Positions 44,056 to 51,563 of a DNA stretch of 64,000 bases are shown here, piece by piece. Under the pieces are notes generated by a model. It was not told the origin of the DNA. It worked only from the letters and a program-made list of their open reading frames with translations, and did not search any database. The DNA comes from Paenibacillus planticolens (GTDB lineage: Bacteria > Bacillota > Bacilli > Paenibacillales > NBRC-103111). Location: NCBI RefSeq assembly GCF_013141725.1, contig NZ_WHNZ01000083.1, positions 1-64,000 of the forward strand, read 5' to 3'. The number at the start of each line of letters is the position of its first letter. Positions within the stretch are counted from its first letter, which is position 1. The translations under genes were made by a program, and so were the position numbers.

Positions 44056-45882
44056 TTATTCTTCCATAGAATCAGAGCGAAACCAAATGTTTTTAAAATC
44101 AAACCAGCCCAGCGTATTGAACGCAATCCCTTGTAAATGAGGGCTGTACACCAATTGCTGCGTCGTATGCAAAAGAAACAAGACCGCGTAATTGTCAGAA
44201 ATGAGATCCTGCATGCCACGGATTCGCTGCAACCGCTCCTGCGCGTCGGGCTCGGCTTCGATGGCTGCGATAGTTTCATCAAAAACCAGGCGCTGCTCAT
44301 CCGTCGCATAAGTACGAACCGCTAGATTGCCTACTTTGTACACTTCGATCAGACAGCGCGCTTCATCATCATCTGCCACAACTCCGCCGATAATGACATC
44401 GGCTTCTAACAACAGGGGAACCTTCGTCATTTGTTCAAAGGTATACTCCTTCAGGACAACCCCAATGCCGACAGCCTGGCAGCAAGATTGAATCCATTCA
44501 GCATGAGGCCGGTTCTTCAGCGTAAAGATCATGGTGATAGATTCGCCTTCGTATCCGCACTCTCTCAATAGCTCCTTCGCGCGCTCAGGCTGGTGATCCT
44601 CCGGCTCTGCAGTCGGAGACTCCGGCGGCAGGAAGTCGGCGGCAGGTCTAGCATGATAAAGACCTAATTCCTTGATCAACCCGCTTCGGTTCAGGATAAG
44701 CTGAATGGCTTGGCGAAATTTGAGTTCTTGTTGAGGACCCTTTTTACGAAAATTAAATACGAGCGTGCTGGAGCCCAGCATCATCACTTCTTTTTTGTAC
44801 CAATGCGCAGGGGCAGGCTGTTTATAGTGATTGAGCTTGCCCATTTGGAAGTTCAGCTGCTGCCATCTTCGATCGCTGACATTATCCGGCACATAGAGAA
44901 GCTCGATGCGATCCAAATGGGCGCACTCCTTATAGTAATCCTCGAACGCTTCTAACGTTAAGCCTCCCGTATCATGCCTCGCAATTCGAAAAGGACCCGT
45001 TCCAACGGGAAGCATGCTGGCATCCGCTACCTTACTCGCGCTATAAACATCCGCGGGAACAATCGCTGCCTGGTAGGAGCTCACATAGTGAGGCAGCATA
45101 TAATTCGGCGCATCCAGCTCCAGCCTGACCGTCAGCCGGTCCACAGCGCGAATCTCTCTGACGGACCTCAGCAGCCAACGGTTCGGCGAGTACTCCGTAC
45201 CCAGCGAGCGCAGCCGGTTGAATGAAAAGACGACATCGTCTGCTGTCATCTCGCGGCCATGATGGAATCGCACCCTTTTTCGCAAATAAAAGGTCCATAC
45301 GGTCGCATTGTCGTTGCAAGCCCACTCATGAGCGAGACCCGGCTCCAGACAGCCGCAGAGCGGATTGTAATAGAGGAGCGTGTCGAAGGCCTGCTTCACG
45401 AAGTGGAGATCTCGGGAGAAGAGTATATCGACGGGATCGAGTGTCAATACCCTGAACTGCATGGGCAGCCTCAGCGTCTCAGGGTTGCCGGACTCACAGT
45501 TGCCCCGGTAGCCGAAATAACTGCCCAGCCATGCCAGGAACCGGTCAATGACACCCCCATCAAGACCCTCCATATGAAACAAGCTCATCGCGTTGTTCAA
45601 GTTTCCCTGCTCGACAAGCACTTTCGCTTCCGCCAGCAGCAGATCTTCAGCGGCAACCAGAAACCGAATGGCCGAGCGGTGCCCGCGGCCGCGCCCCGGT
45701 GTCCAAACAATCCAGCCCATCTCGCTCATTTTGCGAATCAGAATTTTCACGTTTCGTTCCGTACAGTAAAGGTAGCCGGCAATTTCTTCAACCGAGACGG
45801 GCACGTCCATATACGTGTGGGGGATCTGTAAAACGCGCGTTATTGATGTTTTTAACTGCGCATATTGTAAAGCCAGCTGCAT
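44056..45882 (-). CDS. SgrR-like regulator: winged-helix domain fused to an oligopeptide-binding-type domain
   Basis: 608 residues. The N-terminal about 100 residues form a DNA-binding domain (VSVEEIAGYLYCTERNVKIL and a W-T-P-G-R-G-R-G-H wing). The rest is an SBP_bac_5 solute-binding domain (WTFYLRKRVRFHHGREMTADD, LPVGTGPFRI), with no signal peptide, so it acts in the cytoplasm. This is the SgrR architecture, known in E. coli for sensing sugar-phosphate stress and activating a small RNA and the MFS efflux gene setA. Here too a divergent MFS gene lies 183 bases away. The ligand is unknown. The ATG at 45882 follows GGAGGGG; the ATG at 45897 overlaps that site. Confidence 0.85.
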   Translation of the reverse strand: MQLALQYAQLKTSITRVLQIPHTYMDVPVSVEEIAGYLYCTERNVKILIRKMSEMGWIVWTPGRGRGHRSAIRFLVAAEDLLLAEAKVLVEQGNLNNAMSLFHMEGLDGGVIDRFLAWLGSYFGYRGNCESGNPETLRLPMQFRVLTLDPVDILFSRDLHFVKQAFDTLLYYNPLCGCLEPGLAHEWACNDNATVWTFYLRKRVRFHHGREMTADDVVFSFNRLRSLGTEYSPNRWLLRSVREIRAVDRLTVRLELDAPNYMLPHYVSSYQAAIVPADVYSASKVADASMLPVGTGPFRIARHDTGGLTLEAFEDYYKECAHLDRIELLYVPDNVSDRRWQQLNFQMGKLNHYKQPAPAHWYKKEVMMLGSSTLVFNFRKKGPQQELKFRQAIQLILNRSGLIKELGLYHARPAADFLPPESPTAEPEDHQPERAKELLRECGYEGESITMIFTLKNRPHAEWIQSCCQAVGIGVVLKEYTFEQMTKVPLLLEADVIIGGVVADDDEARCLIEVYKVGNLAVRTYATDEQRLVFDETIAAIEAEPDAQERLQRIRGMQDLISDNYAVLFLLHTTQQLVYSPHLQGIAFNTLGWFDFKNIWFRSDSMEE

Positions 45883-46065
45883 GAAAATCCCCTCCATTTA
45901 CACGAATTACCAAGAGTATAGGGGCACCTCACCGATTCGTCAACAGCCTTTGGAGGGAATAAAAGGTGAAAGTTTTTCAAAGCTCTATACACTTTTTAAC
46001 CTAGAGTCATTTGTTATGATGGGTAGCACCAAGACTTTACGACTCTATGAAACAGGTGATGCAGC

Positions 46066-47355
46066 ATGACATTCTTTCAATTCCATCCTAATGTGCGATT
46101 GCGCATTGCTCTTAGCTTTCTAACCAACATACTCAGCAATATGGTTGTTCCGTTCATGTCGATTTATTTTGCCCGTACGCTCGGTACCACGATGGCCGGC
46201 ACAGCCACTACGATTTCCATCATTGTAGCTCTCGTCAGCGCTACCATTGGCGGACACTACGCCGACCGGATCGGACGCAAGAAATTGATGTTGTTCGGGG
46301 AAGGGGTCGCCATGCTGTCCTATGCGATCATGACCTTCGCGAATTCTCCTCTCTGGCATTCGGCCGAGCTTACGCTCGTCATGACAATAATCAGCAGCGC
46401 TTCTTGGGGACTAAGCAAACCTGCCGTTGAGGCCATGCTGATTGATGTATCGGGGCCGGATACGCGCAAAGCCATCTACCGGATCAACTATTGGAGCAAC
46501 AATCTCGCTATATCCGTAGCCGCTATGATAGGCGGGTATTTCTTCAGCGACTATCTGTTTGAGCTATTATTGGCTGCTGGCGGGATGTCACTCATTGCAC
46601 TTCTGGTGACCGCCTTCTTCATGAAAGAAACAATGCCCGAAGCAAACGGAAACGCGGGAGAAAATCAGGGTCCAGCCTTAACTAAACGCATTACCATGAT
46701 CGAACGCTATAAAATAGTGCTTCAGGACCGCAGATTCTTGATCTATCTGCTCTCCAGTGTGCTGGTCGTGTCCGTAGAGATGAATTTAAACGGGTACATC
46801 GGTATCCGGCTCGCTCAAGATATTCACCAAACTCCGTGGTTGCCCGGTCTATCGTCGACGATCGACGGCTTACCGCTGGTCGGGGTACTGCGTACCGAGA
46901 ATACGATTGCCGTTGTCCTGCTTTCCCTTTTTGTCGGCCGTCTGCTCAAAGGGAACTCCGACAATCGCATCATGCTGTTCGCCATGTTCCTGAATGTGGC
47001 CGGGTACACGTATCTGGTTTTCGGCAACCAGCCGGCCCTGCTGCTGCTGCTCATGCTCGTGGCCACAATCGGCGAGCTGACCTATGTGCCGTTAAAGCAA
47101 TCGCTCCTCGTGCAGCTCGTCCCGGATGATGCCCGCAGCTCCTATATGGCGCTGAGTAGCATGACCAATCGGGTCGCCATCATGCTCAGCGGCCTTAACA
47201 TGATCATCGGCGGCTTCCTGCCGTCGGGCGCTATGGCCGTGTACATTCTAGCGACCGGCGTCCTCGGCATCGGCATGCTGGCCTCCATCCTGCCAAGCCT
47301 GAAGGAAGAATCGCAAAAGGTGCAGCATGCGGTATTTTCACCTAGGAGCCGTTAA
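46066..47355 (+). CDS. MFS transporter, divergent from the SgrR-like regulator
   Basis: 429 residues, about twelve membrane helices. The loop 2-3 motif of the major facilitator family reads GGHYADRIGRKKLM. The substrate cannot be told from sequence; the arrangement suggests control by the adjacent SgrR-like protein, and sugar or drug efflux is possible. A TATGAT -10-like hexamer lies at about 46015. The only plus-strand gene between 1 and 57.4 kb. Family A repeats start right at its stop codon. Confidence 0.85.
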   Translation: MTFFQFHPNVRLRIALSFLTNILSNMVVPFMSIYFARTLGTTMAGTATTISIIVALVSATIGGHYADRIGRKKLMLFGEGVAMLSYAIMTFANSPLWHSAELTLVMTIISSASWGLSKPAVEAMLIDVSGPDTRKAIYRINYWSNNLAISVAAMIGGYFFSDYLFELLLAAGGMSLIALLVTAFFMKETMPEANGNAGENQGPALTKRITMIERYKIVLQDRRFLIYLLSSVLVVSVEMNLNGYIGIRLAQDIHQTPWLPGLSSTIDGLPLVGVLRTENTIAVVLLSLFVGRLLKGNSDNRIMLFAMFLNVAGYTYLVFGNQPALLLLLMLVATIGELTYVPLKQSLLVQLVPDDARSSYMALSSMTNRVAIMLSGLNMIIGGFLPSGAMAVYILATGVLGIGMLASILPSLKEESQKVQHAVFSPRSR

Positions 47356-47535
47356 GGAAACCAGAGTCCTCTATTTCGCAAAAATGAGCTTCTTCCAGCA
47401 ATCAATGGTAACTACAGGGTCTTATTTAAACAATAAACCTTCGTTTTCAACCAGAATGGCTGAGATAGCGGACCATAGTTCCCACACATCGCCCAATTGG
47501 CGGCTTTCGGATTAAATAGAGGATCATAGTTCCCC
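47356..47535. repeat. repeat family A, copy 2 (between the MFS gene and glyA)
   Basis: Forward units at 47356-47376 (GGAAACCAGAGTCCTCTATT...) and 47407-47427 (GGTAACTACAGGGTCTTATT...), inverted units at 47463-47483 (...CGGACCATAGTTCCC) and 47514-47535 (AAATAGAGGATCATAGTTCC...). Same order and spacing as the other two copies. Confidence 0.75.
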
Positions 47536-47551
47536 TTAATTTTAGGATCAC

Positions 47552-47600
47552 AAAAAAAGGGCTGCTTCAAAAGGTCGTTAACGACCTTTTGAAGCAGCCC
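47552..47600 (-). terminator. Rho-independent terminator of glyA with a perfect 42-base palindrome
   Basis: Positions 47559-47600 read the same on both strands (halves meet at GTTAAC), giving up to 21 paired bases, followed by seven T on the minus strand. It stands 12 bases after the glyA stop. Confidence 0.9.
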
Positions 47601-47611
47601 CTTCGTATTTA

Positions 47612-48862
47612 TTAGTAAGTCAGACCTGGGTACAACGGATATTGCGCCGTCAAATCTTTCACCATGCCGCGAGCTTTCTCAAGCACAGCTTCGTCTTTCG
47701 GGCTTTTCAGCGTAAGTGCGATCACTTTCGCGATCGTTTGCATAGCTTCAATGCCCATGCCGCGGGACGTTACAGCCGGTGTGCCTAGACGGATACCGCT
47801 TGTGATGAACGGACTTGTCGGGTCAAAAGGAATCGCATTTTTGTTCGCTGTGATACCGATCTCGTCAAGTACGTGCTCAGCATCTTTACCTGTGATGTTC
47901 AGGTTGCGCAGGTCAACCAGCATCAAGTGGTTGTCTGTACCGCCGGACACAAGGTTGATGCCTTCAGCTGTCAGTGCAGTCGCCAAAGCTTGCGCATTGT
48001 CGATTACGTTTTGACCGTATGTTTTGAATTCCGGTTGAAGAGCTTCGCCGAAGGATACCGCTTTTGCTGCAATCGTATGCATCAAAGGACCGCCTTGGGA
48101 ACCAGGGAATACAGCTTTATCAATTGCTGCTGCCCAAGCTTTGCGCGTAAGAATCATACCGCCGCGAGGACCGCGAAGCGTTTTGTGCGTCGTTGTTGTA
48201 ACGAAATGTGCATGCGGCACCGGGTTCGGATGCAAGCCGGCTGCAACCAGACCAGCGATATGCGCCATATCGACGAAGAACAGAGCGCCTACATCGTTAG
48301 CGATGGAAGCCAGTGCTTCGAAATCGATCGTGCGCGGGTAAGCACTTGCGCCTGCTACGAGCATGCGAGGCTTATGTTTGAACGCCGCTTTGCGAACATC
48401 GTCGTAGTCGATGCGGAAATCTTTTTCGCTTACGCCGTAAGCTACGAAGTTGTAAAGAATACCGGAAGCATTCACCGGGCTGCCGTGCGTTAAGTGACCG
48501 CCATGCGCCAGGTTCATACCAAGCACCGTGTCGCCAGGGTTAAGAGCTGCTAAGTAAACAGCCATGTTCGCTTGTGCACCGGAATGCGGCTGAACGTTCG
48601 CGTGCTCTGCGCCGAAAAGCTCTTTCGCGCGGTCGCGAGCGATATCTTCTACGATGTCTACATATTCGCAGCCGCCGTAGTATCTTTTGCCTGGGTAGCC
48701 TTCTGCGTATTTGTTTGTCAGAACCGTACCCATTGCTTCGAGAACCGCTTGGCTAACGATGTTTTCCGAGGCGATAAGCTCAATTTTGTCGCGTTGACGA
48801 CCAAGTTCTAGATTCATTGCTTCTACGATTTTTGGATCTTGCTTGCTTAGAAAGTTTGTCAT
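47612..48862 (-). CDS. glyA: serine hydroxymethyltransferase
   Basis: 416 residues. The PLP lysine is Lys227 in VTTTTHKTLRGPRGG, and YAEGYPGKRYYGG is conserved. It converts serine and tetrahydrofolate to glycine and methylene-tetrahydrofolate, the main one-carbon source for purine and thymidylate synthesis. It is third in the run rpiB-ywlG-glyA, downstream of a ZTP riboswitch; ZTP signals low folate one-carbon supply, which fits. AGGAGG precedes the ATG. Confidence 0.97.
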   Translation of the reverse strand: MTNFLSKQDPKIVEAMNLELGRQRDKIELIASENIVSQAVLEAMGTVLTNKYAEGYPGKRYYGGCEYVDIVEDIARDRAKELFGAEHANVQPHSGAQANMAVYLAALNPGDTVLGMNLAHGGHLTHGSPVNASGILYNFVAYGVSEKDFRIDYDDVRKAAFKHKPRMLVAGASAYPRTIDFEALASIANDVGALFFVDMAHIAGLVAAGLHPNPVPHAHFVTTTTHKTLRGPRGGMILTRKAWAAAIDKAVFPGSQGGPLMHTIAAKAVSFGEALQPEFKTYGQNVIDNAQALATALTAEGINLVSGGTDNHLMLVDLRNLNITGKDAEHVLDEIGITANKNAIPFDPTSPFITSGIRLGTPAVTSRGMGIEAMQTIAKVIALTLKSPKDEAVLEKARGMVKDLTAQYPLYPGLTY

Positions 48863-48903
48863 ATGGAGTTCCTCCTAAAGGATAATTTATCTAAACATAT
48901 AGC

Positions 48904-49509
48904 CTAGCAATCGGCATCCGGCGCGGCTTGCTGATAGAGCTGCTCGGCAGCCTCCGGCGAGTAGACAGCTCTTATACCGCCAATCAGTTTAGGCCGTGTA
49001 AACGCCATGGTCACATAGGCATGACCGATATTTCGCACGGGGGGCCTTGCAGGTACGGCAACCCGCCGCAAATGCATCCCGATCAGCGTGCTGCCAATAT
49101 CAATCCCGGCGTGCGCCTGAATCGTCTCGACAACGACAGGCTTTGCAAAGTGGCGGTATGCGTACGAGGCCATCGAGCCGCCGGCTTTTGGCACCGGAAT
49201 AACCGCTACGGGCTCAAGCTGAGGAGCTCTGGACAGCAGTTCTTCTTCGATGACGAGCGCACGGTTCAAATGCTCGCAGCATTGAAAGGCCAAGTACAGT
49301 CCGAACTCGCGGCTTATACGCTGCGCCGTTTCAAAAATCGGCCGGGCCGCATCCAGCGTCCCCGAAGTGCCGATTCGATGCCCGAGAATTTCACTTGTGC
49401 TCGTACCGATAACCAGAATATGACCTAGCTGCAGACTGCCCACCTTGACCAACTCACGAAGATTTGTTTCCAAGCCTTCTGCAATCGTGTGAAGTATGGA
49501 ATCTGTCAT
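48904..49509 (-). CDS. ywlG: TIGR01440/YwlG family protein
   Basis: 201 residues. HILVIGTSTSEILGHRIGT, AFQCCEHLNRALVIEEE and PKAGGSMASYAYRHF are typical of the YwlG family, a conserved Bacillota protein of unknown activity. It starts 12 bases after rpiB and lies 41 bases upstream of glyA, the same neighbours as in B. subtilis. Confidence 0.85.
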   Translation of the reverse strand: MTDSILHTIAEGLETNLRELVKVGSLQLGHILVIGTSTSEILGHRIGTSGTLDAARPIFETAQRISREFGLYLAFQCCEHLNRALVIEEELLSRAPQLEPVAVIPVPKAGGSMASYAYRHFAKPVVVETIQAHAGIDIGSTLIGMHLRRVAVPARPPVRNIGHAYVTMAFTRPKLIGGIRAVYSPEAAEQLYQQAAPDADC

Positions 49510-49521
49510 CGCGGTCGCCCT

Positions 49522-49980
49522 CTAAGGATGAATCGCGAAGCGATCTTCGATGCTTTGCACTTTGTTAATGCGGTTCTGATGGCGGACACCTTGCGAAAAC
49601 TCCGTTTCCAGCCAAATTTTGACGATTTCCTCAGCAACGCCCGGTCCGATGACACGCTCCCCTAAAGCAAGGACATTCGTATCATTGTGTTCCCGTGTCG
49701 CTTTGGCGGAAAAGAGATCATGCACCAGGGCGCAACGGATCCCCGGAACCTTATTCGCAGCGATGGACATGCCGATGCCCGTTCCGCAGATGAGAATTCC
49801 TTTGTCGGCTCCGCCTGAAACCACTTGCTCGCAAACTTGCAGCGCGTAATCCGGATAATCGACCGAATCTGCACAGCTGCAGCCATAATCTATGACCTGA
49901 TGACCTAATGATTCAATAAAGGGGATGATAACATCTTTCAAACGATAGCCTGCATGATCCGCACCTAACGCAATTTTCAT
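49522..49980 (-). CDS. rpiB: ribose-5-phosphate isomerase B
   Basis: 152 residues. GADHAGYRLKD (His9), the active Cys65 in LICGTGIGMSIAANK and REHNDTNVLALG are diagnostic of RpiB. It interconverts ribose-5-phosphate and ribulose-5-phosphate and so feeds PRPP. First gene after the ZTP riboswitch; purine precursor supply makes sense of that control. Confidence 0.95.
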   Translation of the reverse strand: MKIALGADHAGYRLKDVIIPFIESLGHQVIDYGCSCADSVDYPDYALQVCEQVVSGGADKGILICGTGIGMSIAANKVPGIRCALVHDLFSAKATREHNDTNVLALGERVIGPGVAEEIVKIWLETEFSQGVRHQNRINKVQSIEDRFAIHP

Positions 49981-50048
49981 GAGTAGAACGCTCCTTTGCT
50001 TGTTCGAATTCGACCATCCTATTATATCCCAAAGTTCACCAGAAAACG

Positions 50049-50087
50049 AAAAAAAGAGCGGACACGCTAGAAATAGCGCGTTGCTCT
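50049..50087 (-). terminator. expression-platform terminator of the ZTP riboswitch
   Basis: AGAGCAACGCGCTA pairs with TAGCGTGTCCGCTCT around TTTC, then TTTTTTT on the minus strand. It directly follows the conserved CGCCTGGGC end of the aptamer and lies about 70 bases before rpiB. Confidence 0.85.
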
Positions 50088-50162
50088 TTTGCCCAGGCGA
50101 CCGGCCGTATAGCTCAATGCTCCACTGTGGTTGATCCCACTCGTCGCCAGTTACATTGAGTC
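50088..50162 (-). ncRNA. ZTP (pfl) riboswitch aptamer controlling rpiB-ywlG-glyA
   Basis: Read on the minus strand: P1 is a perfect CTCAATG/CATTGAG stem (50154-50160 with 50113-50119). Inside it stand AACTGGCGA, the GTGGGATCAACCAC hairpin and GTGGAG. After P1 comes CGGTCGCCTGGGC, whose CGCC can pair with GGCG of the loop to form the pseudoknot typical of the pfl motif. These conserved blocks and their order match ZTP riboswitches, which sense the purine intermediate ZTP/AICAR-ribotide. Binding usually allows transcription past the terminator, so low folate would raise glyA. Confidence 0.9.
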
Positions 50163-50177
50163 TTGCTTGATAGGTTC

Positions 50178-50206
50178 ATTTTATCGCATTATGCCCCAGG
50201 TGTAAA
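50178..50206 (-). promoter_or_regulatory. sigma-A promoter of the ZTP riboswitch transcript
   Basis: TTTACA (50201-50206) and TAAAAT (50178-50183) with exactly 17 bases between on the minus strand. It begins right after the ywlE stop codon, so rpiB-ywlG-glyA can be transcribed separately. Confidence 0.75.
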
Positions 50207-50221
50207 GACGTATTCCGCAAA

Positions 50222-50824
50222 TCATTTCCCAGTCTGAGGGCCCTCTTTCTGTCTTCGAAGCTTTGCAACTAATTTATCTAAACTCCCGCCTATTTCCTTC
50301 GCCGTTTGCCGGTAAACCTCTAGCGAACCCCCGTACGGGTCAGAAATATCGTAATCCGGAATGGCATGTTCAAGGGTATAAATACGATTTCTTTCTTCAA
50401 CCGTCACCGTCTGCGACAGTGCCTGCTTGAGCTGAACTTCCGTCACAAGTTTTTCCCTTTCCTCAATCGCCTGCAGGACTTGATGGTCATCCTCTACATA
50501 TTCTTTGAGCGTAAAAGTCTTCTCGACCGCATCCGGGAATCGCTGGATCACCGTCCGTTTATGTCCCATTGTCATCGTCAAAATAACATCTGCCCACTTC
50601 ACTTCAGACGCCTGAATCGCCAACGAACTGATGGACTCCGTGAAGCCCGCTTCTTGCAGGAGCGATGCACTGTTCCGGGAGATCGGAGCGCCCGTCATCG
50701 CCGATACCCCAGCCGAACGAACTTCCATCGCAAGTCCTTCTTGGTGCACCCTGATACGCAGCAAACCTTCGGCTAATGGACTGCGGCACGTATTTCCTGT
50801 ACAGACAAATAGAATTCGCAACAT
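50222..50824 (-). CDS. ywlE: low-molecular-weight protein (arginine) phosphatase YwlE with an insertion
   Basis: 200 residues. The phosphatase loop CTGNTCRSP has Cys8 and Arg14; Thr12 matches the residue that gives YwlE its preference for phosphoarginine over phosphotyrosine. The general acid is Asp162 in DPYGGS. YwlE opposes the McsB arginine kinase of stress protein turnover. Compared with the about 150-residue B. subtilis form there is an extra, mostly charged segment at about 111-157, between LKEYV and SDPYGG. Two family C hairpins precede its AGGAGG. Confidence 0.88.
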   Translation of the reverse strand: MLRILFVCTGNTCRSPLAEGLLRIRVHQEGLAMEVRSAGVSAMTGAPISRNSASLLQEAGFTESISSLAIQASEVKWADVILTMTMGHKRTVIQRFPDAVEKTFTLKEYVEDDHQVLQAIEEREKLVTEVQLKQALSQTVTVEERNRIYTLEHAIPDYDISDPYGGSLEVYRQTAKEIGGSLDKLVAKLRRQKEGPQTGK

Positions 50825-50833
50825 GAGTTCCTC

Positions 50834-50909
50834 CTAAGAGTTTTCCGTAGGAAAACTTTCTTCGTAAGCATAGACTGTGTTTTGCGTAGCAAAACTTTCT
50901 TCGTAAGCA
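50834..50909 (-). repeat. repeat family C, two tandem units in the ywlE leader
   Basis: Two 30-base units (50841-50870 and 50880-50909) lie 39 bases apart. They are identical except that the stem is TTTTCC-GTA-GGAAAA in one and TTTTGC-GTA-GCAAAA in the other, a compensated change. In both the stem is followed by CTTTCTTCGTAAGCA on the plus strand. The unit nearer ywlE is followed by TCTTAGGAGG, the ribosome binding site. Confidence 0.8.
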
Positions 50910-50938
50910 AAGGCAGAGCCTTCTCCACCTGTATTGTA

Positions 50939-51499
50939 TCATAGCAAAAACTTGATCCCAAACGCGAGCAAAATAAGCCCGCCAAATGCCTCTCCATACT
51001 CGCCAACCCAACCGTTAACCCGTCTTCCGACCAATAATCCGGCTATGGAAAGCAAAGCACCGAACAAACCAAACACAAGCACCGTAAGCAAAATATCCGT
51101 CGCAAACATCCCTAAAGATACTCCAACAGAGAACGAATCTATACTGACACTAAGCGCGAAAATCGTCAGACCCCATAGTGATCTATGATCAAAAGAAGTC
51201 GCTTCCTCCCCGCGAATCGAACTGTACACCATATGGGAGCCCAAAAGAATGAGCAAACATCCACCAGCCGCTGTAGCAACATTGCCAAGCAAGAGCGAGA
51301 CATATTGCCCCATGAACATGCCCATTAACGGCATAATGATGTGGAAAATGCCAATCACAATGCTTATTTTCAAAATATCCATCAAGCGAATCCCCTTCAT
51401 GCCGATGCCGATCCCCAAGGAAAAAGCATCCAAGCCCAGAGCAATCGCCATGATGAATATGGTGATGATCTGCCCAAAGTCAACGTCATTTAAGAGCAT
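50939..51499 (-). CDS. mntP: manganese efflux pump MntP
   Basis: 186 residues with six membrane helices and the duplicated motif with buried aspartate (MAIALGLDAFSLGIGIG and LSVSIDSFSVGVSLG). MntP exports excess manganese. There is no room for, and no sign of, a manganese riboswitch in the 64 bases upstream, so it is probably read with ywlC. Confidence 0.9.
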   Translation of the reverse strand: MLLNDVDFGQIITIFIMAIALGLDAFSLGIGIGMKGIRLMDILKISIVIGIFHIIMPLMGMFMGQYVSLLLGNVATAAGGCLLILLGSHMVYSSIRGEEATSFDHRSLWGLTIFALSVSIDSFSVGVSLGMFATDILLTVLVFGLFGALLSIAGLLVGRRVNGWVGEYGEAFGGLILLAFGIKFLL

Positions 51500-51563
51500 A
51501 AGTACGATCCCCCTTGTCCGCTTTCTTAACCAAGATATGCGGACAAACTGGGAATCATGCTAG

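Noticed and set aside
47559..47600. Perfect 42-base palindrome as the end of a mobile element
   Set aside because: It has a T-run on one side, lies 12 bases after glyA and has no partner copy, so terminator is the simpler reading.
51500..51563. Manganese (yybP-ykoY) riboswitch before mntP
   Set aside because: Only 64 bases separate it from ywlC and none of the conserved internal loops is present.
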